64,000 bases of DNA from Pseudonocardia sp. DSM 110487 (GCF_019468565.1 NZ_CP080521.1:2356001-2420000); one strand, 5' to 3'; counted from the stretch's first letter, positions 16,198 to 25,004 are shown. Numbers and translations are program-made. The notes: generated from the sequence alone by a model not told the origin.

Positions 16198-16968
16198 TCA
16201 GGCGATGTCAACGGAGCGAAGTGCGCGGGATATGCCCAGCGCGGCGGTGCGCACCGCGGGGGCGAGGCGGTGGGTGTGGAGGCGGTTGGCCCATCCGGTG
16301 ATGGACAGGGCTGCGATGGCGTGGCCGTCGGTGTCGAGCACGGGGGCGGCGACGCAGGCGATCCCGCGCGTGGATTCCTCATGCTCCTCGGCGATGCCGT
16401 GGCGGCGGATGGTGTCGAGCTCGGCGCGCAGCAGGCCGGGGGCAATCACGGTGCGGGGGGTGCGGCGTTCGAGGCCCGCGGCGACGACGGCGGCGAGGCG
16501 CTCGGGTGGGCCGAAGGCGAGCAGGGCCTTCCCGACGCCGGTGCAGTAGGCGGGCATGCGTCCGCCGAGGCGGGACGGGATGTCGGGGCTGCCGCTGACG
16601 GTGAGTTTCTGGACGTAGACGACGTCGGTGCCGTCGAGGACGGCGAGGTGGACGGTCTCGCGGGTGGCCTCGAACAGGTCGGCGAGGAACGGTGCGGCGA
16701 CGTCGAGGAGGTCGCGCTGGCGGGGCACGAGCTGGCCGAGCTCGAACAGGCGCAGGCCCAGACGCCAGGTGCCGGTGTCCGTGCGCTCGACGACGCCCCA
16801 CTCGGAGAGCTCGCCGAGGAGGCGGTGGGCGGTGGGCTTGGCGATCGCGGTGCGGCGGCACAGCTCGGCGAGGCTGAGCTCGCCGTCGCCTGGGCGGAAC
16901 GCGGTGAGCAGTGTGAACGCCCGCCCGACCATCGACAGCGTCGCACCGTTCCGCTGTACGGAATGCAC
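16198..16968 (-). CDS. IclR-family regulator of the lower meta pathway
   Basis: A 256-aa IclR protein: winged HTH at about residues 12-72 (LSLAELCRRTAIAKPTAHRL), then an effector domain with ETVHLAVLDG, GRMPAYCTGVGKALL and a Cys in RGIACVAAPV. It is divergent from the hydratase-dehydrogenase-aldolase operon. A GTG start at 16968 has AGGA 7 bp upstream; an ATG at 16932 is an alternative that leaves only a short arm before the HTH. The palindrome GTTCCGCTGTACGGAAT overlaps the first codons of the longer form, implying autoregulation. Confidence 0.88.
   Translation of the reverse strand: MHSVQRNGATLSMVGRAFTLLTAFRPGDGELSLAELCRRTAIAKPTAHRLLGELSEWGVVERTDTGTWRLGLRLFELGQLVPRQRDLLDVAAPFLADLFEATRETVHLAVLDGTDVVYVQKLTVSGSPDIPSRLGGRMPAYCTGVGKALLAFGPPERLAAVVAAGLERRTPRTVIAPGLLRAELDTIRRHGIAEEHEESTRGIACVAAPVLDTDGHAIAALSITGWANRLHTHRLAPAVRTAALGISRALRSVDIA
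16948..16964. promoter_or_regulatory. Candidate IclR operator
   Basis: GTTCCGCTGTACGGAAT, arms GTTCCG/CGGAAT-like, matches the half-sites at 10917-10933 and 4471-4525. It lies 44 bp before the hydratase ATG and overlaps the putative GTG of the divergent IclR gene. Confidence 0.55.
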
Positions 16969-17007
16969 GGCTCCATCCTGGCGGGGTGGCGGTGCGAGAG
17001 TCCAGCC

Positions 17008-17817
17008 ATGACATCGGGCATGACATCAGCGAGCACGATCGACGCCGGGGTGCGCGCGGCGGAGGAGCGGTTGCGGCAGGCCCAGCGCACGCGGGTGCCC
17101 TGCCCGCCGGTGCGCGGCCTGCTGCCGGACACCTCGGTGGGCACCGGGTACGCGGTGCAGGAGCTGCTCACCCGCGGCCGGGTCGCGGACGGCGGGCGGA
17201 TCGCCGGTCGCAAGATCGGCCTCACATCGCCCGCGGTGCAGGCCCAGCTGGGGGTGGACCAGCCCGACTTCGGGGTGCTGTTCGCCGACATGGCCTGTCC
17301 GCAGGACCGGCCGATCGACCGCGACCGCCTGCTGCAGCCGCGGATCGAGGCCGAGATCGCGTTCGTCCTCGCCGCCGATCTCGACGGTGACGTGGATGCC
17401 GCGGGCGCGCGTGCGGCGGTGGGTGAGGTGGTGCCTGCGCTGGAGATCGTCGACAGCCGCATCGCGGGGTGGGACATCACGTTCGTCGACACGGTCGCGG
17501 ACAACGCATCCAGCGGCCTCTACGTCCTCGGTGACAGCGCGGGGCCGCTGGGCGATCGGGACCTGACCGCGGTCGAGATGACCATGACCCGGGCAGACGG
17601 GAGCGTGGCGAGCACCGGGTCGGGCGCGGCGTGCCTCGGGGACCCGGTCAACGCGCTGGTGTGGCTGGCCCGCACCGCGGCCGAGCTGGGCGAGCCGCTG
17701 CGCGCGGGCGAGGTCGTGCTGTCCGGGGCGCTCGGCCCGATGGTGCCGGTCACGCCGGGTGACGCGTTCACCGCGGAGCTGTCCGGCCTGGGCACGGTCC
17801 GGGCGAGCTTCACGTGA
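17008..17817 (+). CDS. mhpD: 2-keto-4-pentenoate hydratase
   Basis: A 269-aa member of the FAH/MhpD family that hydrates 2-hydroxypenta-2,4-dienoate to 4-hydroxy-2-oxovalerate. Family features include GRKIGLTS, the Glu-rich metal site PRIEAEIAFVL, and EIVDSRI..W. The ATG at 17008 is used; a second in-frame ATG at 17020 is possible. Its stop overlaps the GTG of the dehydrogenase. The three genes form the complete lower meta-cleavage pathway, taking the hydrolase product to pyruvate and acetyl-CoA. Confidence 0.93.
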   Translation: MTSGMTSASTIDAGVRAAEERLRQAQRTRVPCPPVRGLLPDTSVGTGYAVQELLTRGRVADGGRIAGRKIGLTSPAVQAQLGVDQPDFGVLFADMACPQDRPIDRDRLLQPRIEAEIAFVLAADLDGDVDAAGARAAVGEVVPALEIVDSRIAGWDITFVDTVADNASSGLYVLGDSAGPLGDRDLTAVEMTMTRADGSVASTGSGAACLGDPVNALVWLARTAAELGEPLRAGEVVLSGALGPMVPVTPGDAFTAELSGLGTVRASFT

Positions 17818-18755
17818 GCCGGACCAAGGTGGCGATCATCGGGTCGGGCAACATCGGCTCGGACCTGATGCTGAAGGTGATCCGGTTGTCGCAGACCCTG
17901 GAGATGGGCGCGATGGTCGGTATCGACCCCGACTCGGACGGGCTGGCCCGGGCGCGCAGGCTGGGCATCCCGACCACCGCCGGGGGCGTCGACGGGCTGG
18001 TTGCGCTGCCGGGTTTCGGCGAGATCGGGATCGTGTTCGACGCGACCTCGGCGAAGGCGCACGTGGCCAACGCGGCGACGCTCGAGTCGTACGGGAAGGT
18101 CCTGGTGGACCTGACCCCGGCGGCGATCGGGCCGTTCGTGGTGCCGGCGGTGAACCTGGGCGCGCACGCCGGCGCGCGCAACGTGAACATGGTGACCTGC
18201 GGTGGGCAGGCCACCATCCCGGTGGTTGCGGCGGTGTCCCGGGTGGCGCGGGTGCGCTACGCGGAGATCGTCGCCTCGATCGCGTCGAGGTCGGCGGGCC
18301 CGGGGACGCGAGCGAACATCGACGAGTTCACCGAGACCACCGCGCGGGCCATCGAAGCCGTCGGGGGAGCGGATCGCGGCAAGGCGATCATCGTGCTGAA
18401 CCCGGCCGAGCCGCCGATGATCATGCGGGACACGGTGCTGTGCCTGGTCGACGGCGGCGAGCCGGACGCGATTCGCGCGAGCGTGGAGGGCATGGTCGCC
18501 GAGGTCGCCCGCTACGTGCCCGGCTACCGGCTCAAGCAGGCAGTGCAGGTCACACCGATCCCGCCGGACGAGCCGCTCGACACCTTGATCGGCCCTGGCA
18601 CACCGCGGCCGGCGTGGCAGGTGACGGTGTTCCTCGAGGTCGAGGGCGCCGCCCACTACCTGCCGGCCTACGCCGGGAACCTCGACATCATGACCTCGGC
18701 GGCGCTGCGCACCGGTGAGCTGCTCGCCGCCCGACCCGTGGAGGCAGTGCTGTGA
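17814..18755 (+). CDS. mhpF: Acetaldehyde dehydrogenase (acylating)
   Basis: A 313-aa NAD-dependent, CoA-acylating acetaldehyde dehydrogenase. The N-terminal Rossmann motif is IIGSGNIGSDL and the catalytic cysteine is Cys129 in MVTCGGQAT, as in DmpF/BphJ. By family it forms a complex with the aldolase encoded next, into which acetaldehyde is channelled. It starts with GTG overlapping the hydratase stop, and its own stop overlaps the aldolase GTG. Confidence 0.95.
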   Translation: MSRTKVAIIGSGNIGSDLMLKVIRLSQTLEMGAMVGIDPDSDGLARARRLGIPTTAGGVDGLVALPGFGEIGIVFDATSAKAHVANAATLESYGKVLVDLTPAAIGPFVVPAVNLGAHAGARNVNMVTCGGQATIPVVAAVSRVARVRYAEIVASIASRSAGPGTRANIDEFTETTARAIEAVGGADRGKAIIVLNPAEPPMIMRDTVLCLVDGGEPDAIRASVEGMVAEVARYVPGYRLKQAVQVTPIPPDEPLDTLIGPGTPRPAWQVTVFLEVEGAAHYLPAYAGNLDIMTSAALRTGELLAARPVEAVL

Positions 18756-19756
18756 CGAGGCTCTACATCCAGGATGTGACCCTGCGGGACGGGATGCACG
18801 CCATCCGCCACCGCTTGCGGCCCGACCAGGTCCGCGCCATCGCATCGGCGCTGGACGCGGCCGGGGTGGATGCGATCGAGGTCTCCCACGGCGATGGGCT
18901 CGCCGGGGCGAGCTTGACCTACGGGCCGGGCAGTAACACCGACTGGGAATGGATCGCCGCGGCCGCCGAGGTGGTTCAGAAGGCGCGCCTGACCACGTTG
19001 CTGCTGCCGGGCGTCGGCACGGTCGCCGATCTGCGCCGGGCCCATGACCTCGGGGTGGGGTCGGTGCGGATCGCCACCCATTGCACCGAGGCGGACATCG
19101 CCGCGCAGCACATCGCGACCGCCCGCGAGTTGGGCATGGACGTGGCCGGGTTCCTCATGCTGTCGCACATGGCGCCGCCTGCCGAGCTGGCGAAGCAGGC
19201 CAAGGTGATGGAGGAGGCCGGGGCGCACTGCGTGTACGTCACCGACTCCGGTGGCCGGTTGACCATGGCCGATGTGCGGGACCGCGTGCGCGCCTACCGC
19301 GACGTGCTCGACCCCGGCACGCAGATCGGCATCCACGCCCACGAGAACCTGTCGCTGTCGGTGGCGAACTCCGTCGTGGCCGTCGAGGAGGGCGTCACCC
19401 GCGTCGACGCCTCGCTGGCCGGGCAGGGCGCCGGTGCGGGGAACTGCCCGATCGAGGCGTTCGTCGCGGTGGCGAACCTGCACGGCTGGGAGCACGGGAG
19501 CGATCTGTTCGCCCTGCAGGACGCCGCCGACGACCTCGCCCGGCCGCTGCAGGACCGTCCGGTCCGGGTCGACCGCGAGACCCTCACCCTCGGCTACGCC
19601 GGCGTCTACTCCAGCTTCCTGCGCCACGCCGAACGCGCCGCGGCCGAACACGGCCTCGACACCCGCGCCATCCTGCTCGAGGTCGGACGCCGCCGCCTCG
19701 TCGGCGGCCAGGAAGACATGATCGTCGACATTGCGCTCGACCTCGCCAAGCCGTGA
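18752..19756 (+). CDS. mhpE: 4-hydroxy-2-oxovalerate aldolase
   Basis: A 334-aa DmpG/BphI-type aldolase splitting 4-hydroxy-2-oxovalerate into pyruvate and acetaldehyde. The HMGL-like TIM barrel is marked by DVTLRDGMHA at the N-terminus (Arg12, Asp13 and His16 are the expected catalytic set) and by the metal-binding HAHEN motif; a DmpG communication domain follows. Its GTG overlaps the dehydrogenase stop. The pair closes the aromatic pathway. Confidence 0.95.
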   Translation: MTRLYIQDVTLRDGMHAIRHRLRPDQVRAIASALDAAGVDAIEVSHGDGLAGASLTYGPGSNTDWEWIAAAAEVVQKARLTTLLLPGVGTVADLRRAHDLGVGSVRIATHCTEADIAAQHIATARELGMDVAGFLMLSHMAPPAELAKQAKVMEEAGAHCVYVTDSGGRLTMADVRDRVRAYRDVLDPGTQIGIHAHENLSLSVANSVVAVEEGVTRVDASLAGQGAGAGNCPIEAFVAVANLHGWEHGSDLFALQDAADDLARPLQDRPVRVDRETLTLGYAGVYSSFLRHAERAAAEHGLDTRAILLEVGRRRLVGGQEDMIVDIALDLAKP

Positions 19757-19803
19757 CCGCCGTTTGAGCGGTGCGAGCCCTGCGAAAGTGGGTCAGAGCC
19801 TCC

Positions 19804-20421
19804 CTACGAGGCTGCTTCGGCTTCGGTGTGCAGGATCCGCCAGCACAGATAGATGCAGACGCCCGCCGCCGGCGCGCCCAGCAGGGTGCTGGCGATGGCA
19901 AGTGCGGTCACCTGCTCGGCCAGGTACAGCGGCAGCAGCACTGCGGTCTCGATGAGGCCTTTCAGGAGGAGTATCGCCGTGCACACCTGGTAGCGCCGGC
20001 GCCGGGCCCTATCCCGTCGCCAACTCAGCCGTTCACCGCGTGCCGCCCCGACCGCCAACCCGACCATCGGCCATCGCACCAGAATGGACACGAGTGACAC
20101 GGCCGACAAACCGACGGCGGTCACCACGTCCACGAAGTAGAAGTCGACCGCGTACCCCGTGTTGCCGGCCCACAGCGTGGACAGCCCGACGATGACGAGC
20201 CCGATCAGCGCCGACCAGTACTTCCGGTCGGTGCACACGCGGACCACCGCGAACACCGCCACCGCCCCGACCGCGATCAAGGCGGACGGCACCACCTGAT
20301 CGGTCAGGAGGTAGCCGACGAGGAACACCGTTTTCGACGCAACCGCCTCAGCGACCGTGCGCCAGCCGCCCAGCGCCTCGAACCAGGACAGCGACCTCCG
20401 GGTCATGATGGTGAAGCTCAT
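19804..20421 (-). CDS. DUF3159-family membrane protein
   Basis: A 205-aa polytopic membrane protein with about five or six hydrophobic helices and short charged loops (ERLSWRRDRARRRRYQ). The pattern GGWRTVAEAV..KTVFLVGYLLTD and the late YLAEQ helix match the actinobacterial DUF3159 family, of unknown function. The ATG overlaps the stop of the FAD monooxygenase gene, so the two are coupled. A second DUF3159 gene is at 40.97-41.64 kb, also beside an oxidoreductase and a regulator. No transport or enzymatic motif is visible. Confidence 0.75.
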   Translation of the reverse strand: MSFTIMTRRSLSWFEALGGWRTVAEAVASKTVFLVGYLLTDQVVPSALIAVGAVAVFAVVRVCTDRKYWSALIGLVIVGLSTLWAGNTGYAVDFYFVDVVTAVGLSAVSLVSILVRWPMVGLAVGAARGERLSWRRDRARRRRYQVCTAILLLKGLIETAVLLPLYLAEQVTALAIASTLLGAPAAGVCIYLCWRILHTEAEAAS

Positions 20422-21623
20422 GCGCCCGCCTCCGCCGTGCCGATACCGACCGGTTCGGCCGCTGCGCCGTCGCGGGGCTCCCGCGGCATGACGCGGCCGC
20501 CGAGGTCGGCGTGCGGGTTGCTGTCCCGGCGCATCGCGTCCTCGGCGGCGCCGATCGCGGCGAGCAGGCTCTGCTCGCCCCGTTCCGCCCGAACCAGCGC
20601 GTCCCGAAGGCGGTGCGCGTCCTGCATCGCCAGGTTTCCGCCGAACCCCGGGGCCAGGTGGATGGCGTCGCCGATCACGGTCACCGGACCGACCGGCCAT
20701 TTCGGCACTGGCGGGATCACCCCGACGCGGATGGCGACCGTGACGTCCGGCCAAGCCTGCTCGACGACCGTCCGCAACGTCGGGTGCAGGTCCGCGGCGA
20801 GCTCCGTGGCGAGGGACCACACGTTGGCCGGCGCTTCGACGGTCCCGAGCTGCTCCTGCGTCACCGCCATCGCCCACATCACGTAGTTCTCCGCGCTGTC
20901 GACCACGCCGGCCGGCATGGCGGGCAGCCACCGTCTTCGCGCCGCCGTCGGCGGCTCGGCGAACCGGTGTATTCCCATGGCGACGGTCGTGTCGCCGACC
21001 TGTGCGGCAGCAGGGCTGTGGCCGATCAGCTCCGGCAGCCCGGTAGCGGCCACGGCGCGTAGCGGTGTGGCACCCATCAGCATGGGCCGGCCCGAGTCGA
21101 CCACCCGCGCGTGCGGTAGGTACTGGCGGCGAACCGTCGAACCGACCCCGTCGGCACCGACCAGCACGTCCGCGATGTCTGTGGTGCCGTCGGAGAACCA
21201 GGCCCGCACGGTTCCGTCTGAGCACAGCTCGAACCGGGTGAGCGCCGCGCCGAACCGCACGGTGTCCTCCAGCCCGGTCAGCAACACCGCACGCAGCAGC
21301 CTCCGGCTGGCCTGCCGACCGGGCCGGACCCGGGTGCCATCGGCCGGCCTCGAGCCGACGATCGCGAGCTCGCCGTCGACCTCGGACAGGAGAAGGGTTC
21401 GGTTCCGCGGCCCGCCCAAGGTCGCTTCGGCCATCGCCCTGTGGCCCGGCGGCAGGCACGCGCGCAGGGCTGCCGTCCCCCTCTCATCGAGGTGCAGGCT
21501 GACGCCCTGTGGGCGGCCGTGTGCGCCGTCGCGCTCGTACACCGCGACGTCGATTCCCGACCGGCGCAGCCCTTGGGCCAGCGTCAAACCGCCGAGCCCG
21601 GCGCCCGCCACGATCACTCGCAT
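20418..21623 (-). CDS. FAD-dependent monooxygenase (PHBH-like)
   Basis: A 401-aa class A flavoprotein hydroxylase. It has the dinucleotide motif GAGLGGLTLAQGLRRSG, a central DG-type motif (LVGADGVGSTVRR) binding both FAD and NADPH, and the second FAD motif GDAIHLAPGFGGNLAMQDA. Such enzymes hydroxylate phenols, polyketides or antibiotics, with rifampicin and tetracycline monooxygenases among the relatives. It is divergent from a TetR gene with a palindrome next to its start, so drug- or phenol-inducible expression is plausible. The substrate is unknown. Confidence 0.88.
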   Translation of the reverse strand: MRVIVAGAGLGGLTLAQGLRRSGIDVAVYERDGAHGRPQGVSLHLDERGTAALRACLPPGHRAMAEATLGGPRNRTLLLSEVDGELAIVGSRPADGTRVRPGRQASRRLLRAVLLTGLEDTVRFGAALTRFELCSDGTVRAWFSDGTTDIADVLVGADGVGSTVRRQYLPHARVVDSGRPMLMGATPLRAVAATGLPELIGHSPAAAQVGDTTVAMGIHRFAEPPTAARRRWLPAMPAGVVDSAENYVMWAMAVTQEQLGTVEAPANVWSLATELAADLHPTLRTVVEQAWPDVTVAIRVGVIPPVPKWPVGPVTVIGDAIHLAPGFGGNLAMQDAHRLRDALVRAERGEQSLLAAIGAAEDAMRRDSNPHADLGGRVMPREPRDGAAAEPVGIGTAEAGA

Positions 21624-21636
21624 CCCGTACCTCTTT

Positions 21637-21653
21637 CTTCATCGCTGATGAAG
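21637..21653. promoter_or_regulatory. TetR operator candidate
   Basis: CTTCATC-GCT-GATGAAG, a perfect 7-bp inverted repeat, lies 14 bp upstream of the FAD monooxygenase start in the divergent region shared with tetR. A further GATGAAG half-site occurs at about 21693. Confidence 0.6.
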
Positions 21654-21723
21654 TTCACGGTAGCGCGGGTTCGCGTGAATCTCCACCAGATGATGAAGAA
21701 TGAGCGGATAGACTCCATCGACC

Positions 21724-22317
21724 ATGACCGACACCAGACCAGCGGGTCGCCCTGGACGTTGGCGATCCGGCGCGGAGAGCAGGCAGCGAATCCTGGAAGC
21801 GGCCCGCGCGCTGTTCCGCGAGCACGGCTACGCCGGCACCACGGTGCGTGCGGTCGCCGCCGAGGCACGGGTCGACCCGGCGATGGTCTTCTACTTCTTC
21901 GGCAGCAAGCAGGGGCTGTTCGGTGCGGCGGTCGAGATGGCGCCCGCCCTCCCCGAGACCATCGAGTCGATCTTCGTTGGCGGCCTCGACGGGATCGGCG
22001 AGCGCATGGTCCGCACGCTCCTGGAGAAGATGGACAGGTCAGAGCACGCCTCGCTCGCGATCATCACCCGGTCGGCGCCCACCCACGACCAGTCGGAGGC
22101 GCTGGTGCGCGAGTACGTCCATCGGGAGATCATCGACCGGCTCGCGGAGATGCTCGACGCCCCGGACGCGGGGCTGCGGGCGGGCATGGTGGCCGTGCAG
22201 CTCCTCGGCCTCGCGGCGGCGCGGTACGTGGTGCGGATCGAGCCGATCGTCTCCGCGTCGGTCGACGAGCTGGCGAGCCGGTTCGGTCCGCTCGTGCAGC
22301 GGTGCCTGACCGGGTAG
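21724..22317 (+). CDS. TetR-family regulator
   Basis: A 197-aa regulator with an HTH of standard form (RILEAARALFREHGYAGTTVRAVAAEA...PAMVFYFFGSKQGLF) and a TetR_C_17-like effector domain rich in helices. It is divergent from the FAD monooxygenase/DUF3159 operon, with a clean palindrome between them, and is the likely repressor of that operon. Confidence 0.9.
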   Translation: MTDTRPAGRPGRWRSGAESRQRILEAARALFREHGYAGTTVRAVAAEARVDPAMVFYFFGSKQGLFGAAVEMAPALPETIESIFVGGLDGIGERMVRTLLEKMDRSEHASLAIITRSAPTHDQSEALVREYVHREIIDRLAEMLDAPDAGLRAGMVAVQLLGLAAARYVVRIEPIVSASVDELASRFGPLVQRCLTG

Positions 22318-22431
22318 GTCGTCGGGTCGGCCCCCGTTGGTCGAGCAGCCCAGGCGCCCCGCGGAACGTGTCGAGCCCTGTCCGCGAGAGCCGGAGTCGG
22401 CCGGTCTCGACACCGGCTCGCCTGAGCTCGC

Positions 22432-22568
22432 CCTGCCCCGCGTAGATCACCTGGCGGAGGCTGGAGTGGTCACGGGTCCGTGCGTCGGGATGCTCGGTGA
22501 GGTTCTTGAGGATCGTCGGCACTGCGAAGAGGTTGGTCACCTGCTCGCGCTCGGCAACGTCGACGTGA
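22432..22568 (-). pseudogene. Fragment of an AMP-binding acyl-CoA synthetase
   Basis: A short minus-strand stretch reads VAEREQVTNLFAVPTILKNL and then HSSLRQVIYAG, the classic core segment of acyl-CoA synthetases (ANL family). There is no start, no AMP-binding signature and no C-terminal domain. Downstream, 22318-22431 is a non-coding GGTCGAG-type palindromic sequence. The fragment overlaps the AraC 3' end in another frame. Confidence 0.55.
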
Positions 22569-23388
22569 TCTCACCCGGGCTCCACTCCCGCGTGGCGTAC
22601 GCGGCAGGAGTGAGGCCGGTGCGGCTGCGGAAGAAACGACCGAAGTTGGCGGCATCGGTGAAGCCCAGATGGGCTGCGACGGCATCGGCCGTCCAACCCG
22701 CGAGGCCGAGCAGGCGTCGGGCTTCGAGGAGCCGACGTTCGTCGATCATCTGCCGCGCTCCGGTGCCGGCGGCGGCTCGGGTGGCACGGGTGAGGGTGCG
22801 TACCGAGTAGCCGAGCAGCCGGGCGTAGTCCTCCACGTGGTGCAGCTCGCGGAAATGCAGTTCCAGCGCATCCAGGAACTTCCGGTGGACCTTGGTGCGC
22901 CGGTCGTCGCCCGATGGGGCGGCGGTGTCCAGGCTGTGGGCGAGGCGGAGCAGCAGGGCCTCCAGCAGGCTGCGCCGCAGGGCGTGGTGGAGGGCCAGGG
23001 GCCGACGCCCCAGTGCGCGGTGCTCGTCGAGGAGCTGGAAGGCGGTGCGTTCGGCCCAGGGGGAGTCGTCGGGGTGCGGGGTCAGGACGGCGGATGCGTT
23101 ATGGGCGGTGACGCCGGCGAGCAGGCGGGCGGTGTCAGCCGGCAGGACATCCGGCTCGAACAGGATGAAGGGGCCGCGAGCGGTACCGGGCGGGTGCCAG
23201 CACTGCGTACGGCCGGGGCGCACCCACAGCCACTGACCGGGGGCGACGGTGCGGGTGACGTGGTCGACATCGTGGTACAGCACGCCGGACGTCACGAGAA
23301 TCATGTAGTGGAAGGTGGCCCGGCCGGGGCGGGCAGGGTTCCACGGCCAATCGTCGTGGTGGGCGTGGAAGTGCGGCGGCACCTCCAC
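22537..23388 (-). CDS. AraC-family regulator (possibly 5'-truncated)
   Basis: A protein of about 283 aa with an N-terminal cupin-like sensor (PPHFHAHHDDW...MILVTSGVLYHDV...PGQWLWVRPG) and a C-terminal AraC double HTH ending in the signature LGFTDAANFGRFFRSRTGLTPAAYA. The frame extends to 23718, but its first ~95 residues are only the antisense reading of a dehydrogenase fragment, so the GTG at 23388 is chosen. Both genes meet at about 23370-23390, suggesting a recombination join that may have removed the original promoter or first residues. Confidence 0.7.
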   Translation of the reverse strand: MEVPPHFHAHHDDWPWNPARPGRATFHYMILVTSGVLYHDVDHVTRTVAPGQWLWVRPGRTQCWHPPGTARGPFILFEPDVLPADTARLLAGVTAHNASAVLTPHPDDSPWAERTAFQLLDEHRALGRRPLALHHALRRSLLEALLLRLAHSLDTAAPSGDDRRTKVHRKFLDALELHFRELHHVEDYARLLGYSVRTLTRATRAAAGTGARQMIDERRLLEARRLLGLAGWTADAVAAHLGFTDAANFGRFFRSRTGLTPAAYATREWSPGEITSTLPSASR

Positions 23389-23902
23389 CGTCGGCCTGTC
23401 CGCCGCCACCCTCGCCAAGGACATGGGTGCGACCGTCCTGTCGACCACCCGAAACCCGGCAAGAACCGACTGGCTGTGCGAACGCGGCGTCGACCACCCC
23501 ATCGTCGACACGGGACACATCGCTGACACCGTCCGTACCGTCGTCCCCGACGGCGTCGACAGCGCGCTGGAACTGGTCGGGATGGCGACGCTACGAGACA
23601 CCCTGGACTCGGTCCGCCGGCACGGCACCGGGTGCTTCGCCGGCGCACTCGGCGGGAAGTGGACCGTCAAGGACTTCTCACCCTTCGGATACATCCCCTT
23701 CGGTGTCCGCCTCACCACCTACGGCGGCGGCGCCGACGACCTTCCGGCCGAGGTATTCGCGAAACAACTCGACGCGATCTCGCAAGGACGCCTCACCGCA
23801 ATCATCGGGGGCGTCTACCACGGGCTGGACCAGGTACGGCAGGCGCAGGCCAACCTGGAAGCCGGTGACGCCCCGGGCAAGCATGTGGTCATTCTCGATT
23901 GA
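23372..23902 (+). pseudogene. C-terminal half of an MDR alcohol dehydrogenase
   Basis: About 175 residues match the nucleotide-binding and C-terminal parts of a quinone-reductase-like MDR enzyme, beginning at the glycine motif GGTSTVGLSAATLAKDMGA and ending HVVILD with a natural stop. The N-terminal catalytic domain is absent and no start codon is placed sensibly; upstream DNA belongs to the AraC gene on the other strand. It is a truncated remnant. Confidence 0.65.
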
Positions 23903-23991
23903 CCCTGGTCTCGATTGCGGTCTGCGCGGTCCTCGGGTCAGTGAGCGTTCCTTTGCCACGGCGCAAGCGCCACCGCTGGCGTCGGCGGTTG

Positions 23992-24450
23992 TCAGACCTT
24001 CTCGACACGGAACACGGCGATCCGGTCCGCCGCCGCGGCCACCGCATCAGGTGTGGGTGCCTCGGCCAGCCCGTTGGTCACGTAGCGCCGTGCCGCGCTG
24101 GCCGGCTGGGTTTCCACGACCTCGCGCAGCAGTGGGCGACGCTCGTCCACCGGCACTTCGGTCAAGCGCACGGTGGAGCTGCGCCGACCCCGCGTCAACG
24201 TGACCGTCTCGGCGGCTCGCGCGTTGGCAACCCACGCGGCGTTCGGGAACGCCTGGACGATGTAGCGGCCGCCTGCCAGTGGAAGTACGGCGATCGGGAA
24301 GGTGCGCGGTTGCCCGGTGCGTCGCCCGGCGACGGTGAGCAGCTGCATCGGGCCGAACGCGATGCCGATCCGCTGGAGGCCGGTGATCACCTTGTTGATC
24401 CTCTTGACCATCCGTCGGTAGTTCTGTGCCTTCTGGGTGTCCTGTGTCAT
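23992..24450 (-). CDS. Ddn-like F420-dependent nitroreductase/quinone reductase
   Basis: A 152-aa split-barrel protein of the deazaflavin-dependent nitroreductase family: LLTVAGRRTGQPRTFPIAVL, then YIVQAFPNAAWVANARAAETV. Family members use F420H2 to reduce quinones or nitro compounds at the membrane. It is on the same strand as the MarR gene and 62 bp downstream of it. The AT-rich gap contains a sequence resembling the one before marR, so the MarR protein may control it. Confidence 0.88.
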   Translation of the reverse strand: MTQDTQKAQNYRRMVKRINKVITGLQRIGIAFGPMQLLTVAGRRTGQPRTFPIAVLPLAGGRYIVQAFPNAAWVANARAAETVTLTRGRRSSTVRLTEVPVDERRPLLREVVETQPASAARRYVTNGLAEAPTPDAVAAAADRIAVFRVEKV

Positions 24451-24512
24451 GAGATCGAACGTATCACAGATAATATGGATCTCGTACTAGTTGATGCTTC
24501 TGGCCTGCGCGG

Positions 24513-25004
24513 TCAGCTGAGCTCTGTGGTGGCGTCCTCGCCTGCGCGGGTTGCGCGGGTCAGGAAGTCGGCGATCGTTTCCAGCTCGGCGTCGGTGTAT
24601 CGGTCGCAGATCTCGTCCATCGCGGTGCTCATCCCGGAGTAGAGCCGAAACAGTTCGCCCATGCGGTCGCGCATGGCTCTGACGGTCACGGCGCGGCGAT
24701 CGGTGGCCTCCGGATCGCGTTCGCGGATGATCCACCCCCCGCGTTGAAGCCGGTCCAGGATGCCGGTCATCGTTGCGGGGTGCAGTCCGGCCCGCCGGGC
24801 GAGCTCGGTGGGGCCGAGGGGACCGTCACGGGCGATGAGCTCGAGGCAGTCCAGGTCGATGTCCTTCAGTTCCAGGCGCGTGACGACCCGGTGATTGAGC
24901 AAGGACAGCTGGTTGCGTAGATCGCGGAGTGACGCCTTGATCTCCGTGGCTAGTCGCCTGTGCCGACGGATTGCGTCTCGGTCGCCCGGCGCCGCCATTC
25001 CCAT
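24513..25004 (-). CDS. MarR-family regulator
   Basis: A 163-aa winged-helix repressor: LDCLELIARDGPLGPTELARRAGLHPATMTGILDRLQRGGWIIRERDPEATDRR contains the recognition helix and the wing with the typical D-x-R-A/R. The ATG at 25004 is chosen for a GGAG 10 bp upstream; 25025 and 24998 are alternatives. The promoter side is unusually AT-rich (ATATGATATGATCTCC at about 25003-25018), and a related GATAATATGGATCTC precedes the reductase gene: candidate MarR boxes. Confidence 0.85.
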   Translation of the reverse strand: MGMAAPGDRDAIRRHRRLATEIKASLRDLRNQLSLLNHRVVTRLELKDIDLDCLELIARDGPLGPTELARRAGLHPATMTGILDRLQRGGWIIRERDPEATDRRAVTVRAMRDRMGELFRLYSGMSTAMDEICDRYTDAELETIADFLTRATRAGEDATTELS

